Origin: Bolinopsis microptera
Lineage: Eukaryota > Ctenophora > Tentaculata > Lobata > Bolinopsidae
Reading direction: 5' to 3'
DNA length: 64,000 nt
Assembly: GCF_026151205.1 (NCBI RefSeq)
Contig: NC_087076.1
Coordinates: 17,843,419-17,907,418, forward strand
Shown here: positions 1 to 9,121 of the stretch, in pieces
Position numbering within the stretch: the stretch's first letter is position 1
How the letters are laid out: every line of letters begins with the position of its first letter
Program-made: the position numbers and the translations under genes
The notes under the pieces: model-generated
What the model was told of the DNA's origin: nothing
The model's database searches: none
The model's input: the letters and a program-made list of their open reading frames with translations, nothing else

Positions 1-61
1 CGCGCCTACATTGTAGACTACGACCTGAACGTAGCGCCTTAGACCACTCGGCCACCCCACC
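1..61 (-). tRNA. tRNA-Leu (anticodon CAG), 3' part cut by window edge
   Basis: Read on the minus strand from 61 down, the sequence gives a 7-nt acceptor half (GGTGGGG), the D-arm typical of leucine and serine tRNAs (TGGCCGAGTGGTCTAAGGCG), and an anticodon stem CTACG/CGTAG closing the loop TTCAGGT, hence anticodon CAG. The start of a long variable arm follows. The T-arm and the 3' acceptor half lie beyond the left edge, so the cloverleaf cannot be completed here. No intron is seen. The long variable arm, anticodon and D-arm together make leucine the firm call. Confidence 0.9.
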
Positions 62-1736
62 TCTGGAACCAACGAGTTTCCGCAATATCAATACACCAGA
101 TGCACTTACTTGGGTTAATAACCGCAGGGAAGCCCAATTTTCGGGTAATCATATTTCCGGGAGCGACAGAAGGCTTCTTGAAAATGTGGGGGTTTTGTTG
201 CTTGACTAACTCTAGCGGTCCAGGAAACACTTTAATGTTGGAAATGTACAGTCCTGCAATAGTTCATCATAAGTGATGAAGAAATATGAAAACTGTAATA
301 TTTGAGTTCAGTGCTAGCTAACTACAACTGTAAAGCCTTTAATATATATAGGGTGGTTTAAATGATTTGCATACCTTGTGTTCGATCTAGCTGTTGGAAT
401 TGTGCCTTTTCGCCCATGATAACCTTTCTGTGTAACTCACTAAAATTGTTTTCACTTTTGTCTTTACTCAACCTGAACGTATGTTCTTAAAGTTTGATAT
501 TATTATACACAACTCACAAGATAACTTTGTAGCAGAACCAGCAGCTAACGGCAGCGACGCTAGGTTATCACATAAGTACAAAGATTACAAGCAGTAATTA
601 TAGTTACACTGGTAATTATTCCACAATCACATAACATCGTGTACAAGTTAAATGTCTTAACCGGACCGGAGCTCATTTTGTTAATGTGCGTGTTGAAAGA
701 CCAGGTATTTGAGTAAAACCGTATCTCACATTTTTGGAATATATTTTATCAGAAGTATAAGTGTTTTACGTGTAAATGTCGAGCCGGTTGATGTTGTTAT
801 CGGATCTCACTCCGAGATTAGCTTCCACTGTATCGATATGCGTCTTAATTGAAATGTCTGAAACATAACAGTCAACAGTCAGTTTTGACTGTATTATGTA
901 CTATTTCGCACGTCTGCAAATAAATACTTAACAAGTTAAAAACTGTCTGTCACTTCAGCCAAATCGTGTGATCACAAGTAACCGTAAATAGAATAATATC
1001 ATAAATTTAGTAAACTCACAAGAAAGCCCCAAAGGTCTGAGATATTCCACCGTGTTTCCACCAGCCTTGTTATTATTACCAGATGACTCCAGTTTAACCG
1101 GACCTGAGAGGAGTAATTAGTTGTACACCACATACCAGGTAATTAGCAAATACCTCTAAGTATGACAAGTTGTTTAGCAAGTATACTCAACAACGCTGAC
1201 AACTTCAATGAGGTCAGGTCTATATTTGTTCCTCGCTGCTGACTTTCAGCCACTGACACTTTGACTGATGGAGGTATTTTTTAAATTAAGGGTTAAGATT
1301 ACCAGGTATCATCGCCCATTAATTTGACAGATTTTGGTTCATTTGCTACACTTGGAGGGCCTTTACAACCGTTCCCACCGTGCGTTTTAAATTTCTGCAG
1401 ACTAAATAGTGGAGTATATTCTGTGTTACTAGCGATAACGCCCCGGAGCGGCGTGATCCAAAAATTATATCAAAATAAGTACCAGGCCGTTCTGACCACG
1501 TGAAATGAAAAAACTATCTGAGTACTTTGGTACTAGACCATAGGTGCAGATTTCGTTTTGAGGTGAACTTTTAAGTTCCCGAGAAATTTTCTTAAGTTTG
1601 CTTTTTTTTCCTCCTCGGGCACATTCGTAACCTACGGGCCAGGTAAACCTAAACTACATATTGACCGTTATGTACGTCGGTATCTGTTGAGGAGCCAAAT
1701 CATCTGAAAAGCCCTAAACCTATATTTTGCTCAGGC
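62..1736. other. Intergenic DNA with no recognisable gene
   Basis: AT-rich sequence without a convincing exon, RNA gene or transposon end on either strand. Only short chance reading frames are present. Confidence 0.5.
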
Positions 1737-2160
1737 ACGTAGCCAGGATTTTTCTTTGGGGGGGGGGGCTGTCGGTGAGCGAAGCTCACCGACAGTCCTG
1801 GTAAGGGGTGGACCCCATTGGCGGGGGCTAGGGGGGTGCAGCCCCCCGGAAAAATTTTGCGAAATATGGTGTTTAAGGCTAAATTGAAAGTTTAATGAAT
1901 TTACAAAAATGTATGGTTTGGCATAATCATTGCCTACAATCCTGACCTGAGTAATTTACCCCTTTGAGACTTTATTTTGGGTTGAAAATTGAGTTTATCG
2001 AGAGGAAGTGAAAAATCTCTGGTTCAAATTTGGATTTTAATTTTTTCTGTTGAGGTCAATTTTTGGCGCAGAAAGCGTTCGATTTTAGGGGGAAAATGTA
2101 TGTTTGCTTTTAATTTTTATGGTGCCGACGGCACCTGAAATCGACGAAATCTGCAGGGGT
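1737..2160. repeat. Interspersed repeat with G-run and perfect hairpin
   Basis: Starts with a 'cacgtagccagga' motif followed by a G11 run, a form common at the ends of dispersed elements in invertebrate genomes. A perfect 12-bp stem (CTGTCGGTGAGC / GCTCACCGACAG) with a 3-nt loop lies at 1770-1796, then a block rich in G and C runs. No matching inverted end or target duplication could be found, so the right border near 'ggtgccgacggcacc' (about 2120-2135) and 2160 is approximate and the superfamily is not assigned. Confidence 0.5.
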
Positions 2161-2488
2161 GTACTAGACAATAGCAGCTATAACTATACATTCATTATAT
2201 TGTGTTAACTGTACTTCAGAATTTACAACTTTACAAGTGAGAAATGAGAATACAGATACCAGAAATACTTGAGAAAATTATTCATAAACCATGACTATTA
2301 TTATTCAGAATGATAAAAGAAATGCCGATACAGTAATAGCATTGATCACCAGGCCAATTACGCAAACTGGTATATTCTAAAGATATGGTGCGTGAACCGT
2401 GGTATTGGCAGCAGGAAACTAATTACTACTTGACTAATTCTAATTATTATTTGTTCCATAGTGCCACGTTTGGGAACATTATTGCGAG

Positions 2489-3025
2489 CGATATAAATAA
2501 GTAAATATGAATAATAATCTAGTTAAAATAGGCTATGTTTTCACTCGCAAACTACTGTGGAGTTCTACTCGTTCGTTATACTTGTTCGTTCATTTGAACC
2601 CTTTGAAGCATGTTCTTGAAACTAAGAACTTTAAATCTTTGCTTTAAACTATCCGAACACAGATCCCGCTCTTAACAAGATTTGACCTTTTAGTGGTGCA
2701 CCTTTTTTTTGTTTATTAAAATGATAACTTTTCGGATCTTATGTTTACATTTGGAGACAATATACAGCATGGTAGAAATAATCGTGACACACAACGTTAA
2801 TTCCCACAAACATTATTTAGATTCATTGTTCACATTTCACAAATTTCACCTAACTAATTCCTCCATATACACTATTAACTATAATGCCACCATGATAACA
2901 GTAATACATATTAAAAGTACTGATAACTCATAACACGACAATCAGATAAGTCTAGAAGATGGGTATTAAAGTCACTGGCTGGTAACAATATGTTAGTCTT
3001 TATCAGACCTGTTATCTAATTATAC
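2489..3025. repeat. Long direct repeat, copy 1
   Basis: Begins 'cgatataaataagtaaatat' and ends 'ttatctaattatac'. Copy 2 lies at 8395-8805 in the same orientation and is clearly homologous along its length, but lacks about 130 bp near the middle (after 'cccgctct'). The ends are not TG...CA and no reverse transcriptase lies between the copies, so they are not obviously LTRs. The copies flank a 5.4 kb interval holding the hAT-like element and the repeat-protein gene. Confidence 0.75.
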
Positions 3026-4579
3026 TAATAACTAATATCAGAAATTATATTATAACATAAAAAATGAGAACAACCAGAAAATGCAACCAAAAAATAATAA
3101 CATAAATACATAGAAATATAACATCAGATCATAAATAAAAGGAGAAAGTAAAAACTTAAAACAGTTGATAGAGTTGAACGCTTGAACTGAGTTAAAACTC
3201 ACGACGAAGATCATTTTAGATGCAACCTGAAGCAACCTTTCAGCGGAATACTGCAAAGAGTTGAAGGAACTAAGATCTTTCCTAGAATCTAAGAAACAGA
3301 CAATAGAGCACATCATTGGAAAAGAAATTAAACTGATTATCGCTAACAGAATAGGCAGCAACCTTAGCGATCAGTTTTGAATAAAGGAATTTATAGGTCT
3401 TTATAGAAGTATAATGGTGAGTGATAATTAATTGATTTTGATTTATTTGAACTTTTGTCTTTTACCGTTACGGTAATTTTGTCAATTATTGCCATTTTTA
3501 AAAAATCAATATATTGTTTTTTTTTGTTTAAATATTTTGAAGAAGGAGTATTTTGGTTATAGTTGTTGTAGTTACGATTAAGAGTTTGTTTCGTTATGTT
3601 CATATCATCAGCTCCAAGTACCCGTTTCTTGGCCGTTCCAATTATTTTATTCAGTCATCGCTCATCATCTCAACTTAACTTGAAAGTTCATTCTATCGGG
3701 ATTCCGCTTAACTTTAATGCTTACTGCGTAGTCTCACACAATAACTCACACATCAGCTCGCCGTTTTAGAAGACTCATTTCTTTTAAAAGTTCTCATCCT
3801 CTAAAAAAGCATCAATAAACGAATGGGAAGTGGACGGAAATGATACCTGAATAGAAAAATACATACTAAGGTTTGAAAATCAGGAGGACGCTGCAACCCA
3901 GGAATCAACTACAAGTACAATGCTATCGACGCTCAATAATTGGTTTGGTATCGACATTACATATTTTTCTTTTCCGACTCCAAAGCTGACTAAAGCAACC
4001 AGGGAATAAATTTACATTCTGCAAAATTACATCGTTGATTTTATATTTTATTTTATTCACTAAAATAAAATATTTGACTTTATACGTAGCTGTTTCAGAT
4101 AGAGGGGTAATCTGAGTGATATCTATCAGCTGCTTTTGGTCCTATGGAAAAATATTGTTGAATTTTGACAGAATTTTTGAATAGGCCTTTAAAATGTTGT
4201 ATTCGGCTTTGAAAATCTTGGACCTCATTTTTTGACGATTTTTCCTAGAACATAGTGAACATAATATTACTCTCTTTGTAACATCCAAGTACATTTTGCA
4301 CACATTTTGCAAATTCAAATTTTGAATGTATGTAGAGCCTAGAGGTATGATGTATGTAGATGTATATGTATGATATCGATCAAAACAACATGAACTATTC
4401 CAGCACAATTGGAAGTACAGTTTTACCGAACTCTAAATCCTTACGGTAATGAATACCCTTGCAATTTGCATGTACCACCCGTATTCACATTCAGTATTGA
4501 GTCGGGTCATTTTCGAATGCGAGATTGGGGACGGGTTCTATACAATAATATTAATAAATTGAATTTTAATAACACCCCT
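3026..4579. other. Intergenic DNA, nothing recognised
   Basis: AT-rich. Reading frames at 3050-3361, 3391-3603 and 4142-4408 (minus) are low-complexity and match no family I know. Confidence 0.4.
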
Positions 4580-4833
4580 ATTAAGATTAGGCTATCCACT
4601 CCGATAATCGTAACCGATAATTATCTCCGATAATTCGTTAAAAAAGGTTATCTGTTTATCTAGATAAAACATATTTTTATCGGTATAAAAATTCACTAGA
4701 TATTACCGAAAATACTTCCACAATACCGTAAAATTGTAAAGAAATATTAGTGTTTTTGCCTTCCTAAGTAATCCAAGAAACAGTCCCAAACGTCTTCTAG
4801 TATGATAGAAGAGGTAGTTTACTTAGATGTGAG

Positions 4834-5312
4834 CTTAAGGCCAGAGGGGGGGGGGGGTAAATTGGTTTTTCCAGTTTTCACATATTTGATCAGAGCTGCT
4901 GGAGACAAACAAGAAGAAAAAACCTGGACCGAAATCTGACCTTGCGTTTTTAAGATATCGCGCGCCAAATATTGAGGTTTACATGTAATTACATGTAAAA
5001 CTTTAACTTAAACTGTAAAAAGTTAAAAGTCCCTTAGTTGAGAATACTGGCCACACCCAGAAGCTGAAACTTGGCACAGTTGTTCCTTGGGCTGTCACCC
5101 ACAATGAGGTTAACTTTACCCCAAATTCGACAATTTTTCGAAAAGTGTCGAATTTGGGGTAAAGTTAACCTCATATTTCGAGAACAGAGGCAAATATCAA
5201 AATTTTGTACAATAGAATTGTGGGTGTTTGTCTCCAGCAGCTCTGATCAAATATGTGAAAACTGGAAAAACCAATTTTACCCCCCCCCCCCCCCCCCCCT
5301 CTGGCCTTAAGA
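4834..5312. mobile_element. Foldback element nested in the hAT-like element
   Basis: Nearly perfect inverted repeats of about 78 and 88 bp (4834-4911 and 5225-5312) start with CTTAAGGCCAGAG and contain long G or C runs. The centre (about 5104-5174) is itself a palindrome, with roughly 29-bp arms around a short loop. TTAA occurs at both outer ends (4835-4838, 5307-5310), which would fit a piggyBac-type target duplication. Because TTAA is palindromic and lies within the repeat, that assignment is tentative. No coding capacity. Confidence 0.7.
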
Positions 5313-5593
5313 GGTTTATTTACATTTGTATACCTTTGGAACTGTAGAACTGTATGAACTGTAGAAATCCAGAGAAGGTTATTGACATTGTTCTCTTGAT
5401 GGTGCTGGCGTTTTACCTTATAATCATTCTGGAGACGGGAACGAGCATGTTACTGTTAACAAGAGTCAAAAATACCGGCAGGGCACTCGATTGAATTCCG
5501 TAAGTGTTCTGGGCGTGAAACATTGTCCTCAGGAGTAGGAATCTGTTGCTCCAAGTTATCAACAGGATAAGAAAACGGTTCACTGAATCACTT

Positions 5594-6130
5594 TAAATGC
5601 TTTACTGTTTCGAGGAGAATTGGTATTTGGTGCACTACTGTTCTCAGGAGAAGGAAACCGTTGGTCTAGTACTGCTTTGAAGAGAACTGGTAGTATACTA
5701 CTGTTCTCAGGAGAAGGAAACCGTTCATGGTCTACTGTTTTGAAGAGAACTGGTGCATTACTGTTCTTAGGAGAAGAAAACCGTTGGTCTACTGTTTTGA
5801 AGAGAACTGGTAGTACACTACTGTTCTCAGGAGAAGGAAACCCTTGCTCAGATACTGTTTTGAAGAGAACAGGTGCACTACTGTTCTCAGGAGAAGGAAA
5901 CCGTTGGTCAACTGTTTTGAAGAGAACTGGTGCACTACTGTTCTCAGGAGAAGAAACCGTTGGTCTACTGTTTTGAAGAGAACTGGTAGTACACTACTTT
6001 TCTCAGGAGAAGGAAACCCTTGGTCTATTGTTTTGAAGAGAACTGGTACACTACTGTTCTTAGGAGAAGAAAACCGGTGGTCTACTGTTTTGAAGAAAAC
6101 TGGTGCACTTCTGCTCCCCGGAGAAGAAAA
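5594..6130. repeat. Minisatellite, unit 57-63 bp, about nine copies
   Basis: Degenerate head-to-tail copies of a unit containing 'ttctcaggagaaggaaac' and 'ttttgaagagaactggt'. Spacing between successive 'ttctcaggagaa' motifs is 57 to 63 bp. Both strands read open for about 120 codons only because the unit is often a multiple of three; I do not call these genes. Confidence 0.85.
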
Positions 6131-6554
6131 CTGATGCTCTAATATTTTCAAAAGAAAGGAAGTGGTACTTTAGCAAGATAACTGGTAAACAGTAATAAAA
6201 GTCGACAATTAGTTTTTGCGAAATTTGGAAAACATTTAGGCTTTGGCCTTCAGCAGAAAAATTATCGGTTTTATCGGTTTTATCTAGATAAAACCTAAAT
6301 CTTTATCTGTTTATCTAGATAAAAGATTTCATACCGATAATGGATAGCCTAATTAAGATACAACCTATACAAAAAAAAGGAAACAAAATTAGGATTAAGA
6401 TGGCATCGATGTCCCTGACGAATGATCATACTTTGCCTTGTGTATCTCACACTGCATTAAATAGCATTACCATTACTTGACAAAGTGTTGTACTGTAACA
6501 CTGTTCAATAATTAATGAAACAATAACTTAATTACAACTTTATTTTTAGGTAAT

Positions 6555-8068
6555 ATGGGGATCGGAATTTCAAGTCCAGAGCCCGAAGCATCAGAGGCAT
6601 ATGTAATGTTGTTAGCACATTTAAAAAAACCCCTCCAGATGTGGCCACAATTCCTGATTCCTATATTGCAATCTCAATATGTTTGCAATCCAAGATAAGG
6701 GTCATGAATGTGACACCAGACGTGAAAGAAATGCTTACAAGACTTGACCAAGAAATAACTGCCAAATGTGGATCCACTCGAGGTCCTCTTATTGAATACT
6801 ACGGTACTTTAAAGATGTATGTTGGAGATCGTCGCACTTTTACAGCTGGGGCAGGAAAAGATAGAGCTACTCTTGGAAAGTTCTTTGCTCTACGTCTGTT
6901 AGAAGAAATGTATAATTTAGGCTACAACATGCACATAAGTAGTGATTTAGCAAGAGAACATGACCAGGCTACTTGGTTCTTTTCAAAGAGTGCGATACCG
7001 AACGAAAATAGAGGTCGATATAGAGTTTGCTGTATTGCTCCTGGGGGATTAAGAAGCAACAAACTTGTCCTTCTACATCATGATGAGTATATAAAACAAG
7101 CAGTTATGCTAGCTCTTGGAGATGCTTGGCCCAAGGGTGTATCTAAAACTGAGGACATTATGTCCTACGGTGAGTTGCTGCATGAGATTTCTTTAAATGG
7201 ATACTGGGGTCAGACTAAAGAAGATGGAATCAACACTCGAAAAGCAATATGCAATTTGGTTGGAAGGATGGGTGGGCTGAACTGGAAGCTTCTTGCTTCA
7301 AGTAATTTAAAAGGAACTGCTGACTCCTTCTTTTTTGTATACGATCCAACTTTTTCTGCTCAACCGAATGATTTCTGTATGCTGTCCCTGTCTAAAAATG
7401 ACAGGTTTAGGTTGATTAACTGCAACCACCTCATTGAACCCTTGAAGACGGCTATTACTGCTGCTGGTCTTTCTATTCAAGAACAGCTGATTTATTACGG
7501 TAGCCAAGAGATCAAGGTACGTGGCAATCCTTGGCGTTCGGGCTCGAATCGTGAAGCCATTGCTGCACGAAGAAGTATTTCACGAATTATGGAAGTTTTT
7601 GGTAAACATGGATACACTCCACTCTACGCGATCGACGTAAGCCGTAGTTTGACTGACAAAGCCTCTATTCTCTTCTGGAAAAATCCATCACCTATGAACT
7701 GCAAATATGCTTGCTTGTCATTGACCAGCACGAAAAGGCTTCGGCTACTTGATTTTCCCATTGATGTTGGTGCCGCAATGAGGGATTGTATCCACCAGTT
7801 CTATCCGTTTGGTGTTCAAAACGAGGTCAAATTACCAGACTCCAACCTAGAAATAAATATCAAGGGGTGGCCGTGGATTGTTCATGCACTGTCCAAGGGT
7901 GCTGCTTTCTATCACATGAGAGCTGTTTTGGGCAAAATGATGGCTATTGCGGCCCAGCACGGATGGTATGTTTCTATTTCAGCAGATGTTTCGTCTAAAG
8001 TAGGTGGAGATGACAACAATCAATATCCTTTAGATGTTCATAGCATATATTTTGTGAAGATGCAATGA
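6555..8068 (+). CDS. Unrecognised protein of four internal repeats, frame split near the N-terminus
   Basis: The large frame ends at 8068 and its first ATG is at 6704 (454 aa). It holds four units of about 110 aa with a shared pattern: a strand ending in a 'G.PW' or 'GWPW'-like motif, a helical segment, a 'GW/GY.....D.S' motif, an 'FF/LFW' strand, then a 'rLrLin' segment. Unit 3 reads EIKVRGNPW and unit 4 EINIKGWPW. Codons upstream of ATG 6704 still match the tail of a unit, so coding starts earlier. An ATG at 6555, 5 nt after a 3' splice site, opens a second frame starting MGIGISSPEPEASEAY that has an N-myristoylation consensus. It meets the main frame by a -1 shift at the T3A7 run 6620-6629. 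The family is unknown to me. Without the shift, translation from 6555 stops near 6692. A sequencing indel, a pseudogene or an unseen upstream exon are alternatives. Confidence 0.6.
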
Positions 8069-9121
8069 TAATTTTTCTCAGATTTTTAAACAAATAAGGA
8101 CTTTAATACCAAACTCAAAAAGAGAAGATTATTCAATTCTGATATTTTCTGCTATTGTTTATTCTTTCAAGAAAATTTCTGATTTTTTCTGAATAGACTC
8201 AGTGATGTGCTTATTATGAAGGTAAATACTAAATAGATACTAATATAGTTGCTCAATAAACTGATGAGATTCTTAAATATTAGAGAACTGAAATTGATAA
8301 CTGGGTAAATCATAGTCTGAAATTTAATATTTAAGTTGTTCAGCTTAAGTGGTCTATACTAATTTTATAGTAATATCGTCTAAAATATTGTAGACGATAT
8401 AAATAAGTAAATATGAATAATGATCTAATTAAAATAGGCTATGTTTTAGCTCACACTATTATACGGTGCAGTACTACTTGTTTGTTATTTAAAACATGTT
8501 CTTGAAACTAAGAATTCTAGATCTTTGCTTTAAACTGTCCGAACACGGATCCCGCTCTAAGCTCACAACGTTAATTCCCACAAACAATAAACATTATTTA
8601 GATTCATTGTTCACATTCACATCTAACTTATTCCTCCAAATACACTATTAACTATCATGCCACCATGATAACAGTAATATCCATTAAAAGTACTCATAAC
8701 TCATAACACGACAATCAGTGTCAGATAAGTCTAGAAGATGGGTATCAAAGTCACTGGCTGGTAACAATATGTTAGTCTTTATCAGACCTGTTATCTAATT
8801 ATACCACACAGTTACTGACACATGTCCTATCTTTATGGAGACTGATAGCCAGCTACCTCCTGCTTTTCTTACAATACATGATGTGTTCAGCGATTAATAG
8901 TATTTGGAGCTTCCTGATTTTATTGTTAATTATCATTACATGGTAGTCAGGGATTGTTAGCTTTTACAACAGTTGCAGTGTTTTGCAGTTGATCGCATTG
9001 CTTAGAAAATTCTGGAGATAAGACATTATCACTTGTGATAAACAGTTTAGGGTTATTTTATAAATTATCTATAATTATTTATTAAACCTATCTCACGTTT
9101 ACATATTATTTAGTCTCTGTT
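8069..9121. other. Intergenic DNA apart from the second direct repeat
   Basis: AT-rich DNA between the repeat-protein gene and the GPCR. The only structure seen is the direct repeat copy at 8395-8805. Confidence 0.4.
8395..8805. repeat. Long direct repeat, copy 2
   Basis: Homologous to 2489-3025 in the same orientation, with an internal deletion. Both copies end at 'ctgttatctaattatac', after which flanking sequences differ completely. Confidence 0.75.

Larger units (their letters stand above)
4588..6351. mobile_element. Non-autonomous hAT-like DNA transposon with 8-bp target duplication
   Basis: An 11-bp terminal inverted repeat, TAGGCTATCCA at 4588-4598 and TGGATAGCCTA at 6341-6351, is flanked by a perfect 8-bp direct repeat ATTAAGAT at 4580-4587 and 6352-6359. 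Subterminal regions carry inverted clusters of 'tatcggt' and 'tatctagataaaa' on both sides. An 8-bp duplication with a short inverted end is the signature of the hAT superfamily. No transposase is encoded. The interior holds a second foldback element and a minisatellite, so its 1764 bp is largely acquired filler. Confidence 0.85.

Noticed and set aside
3050-3603. Two minus-strand frames of 70-103 codons
   Set aside because: Low-complexity Ile/Leu/Phe or Asn/Lys composition expected from AT-rich DNA. No splice sites or conserved motifs.
6641-8068. GTG start giving a 475-aa protein
   Set aside because: The codon at 6641 is GTG, not ATG, and nuclear animal genes rarely start there. The first in-frame ATG is 6704, and the better upstream start is the ATG at 6555 in another frame.
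2489-8805. Direct repeats as LTRs of a retrotransposon
   Set aside because: No TG...CA ends, primer-binding site, polypurine tract or gag/pol between them.
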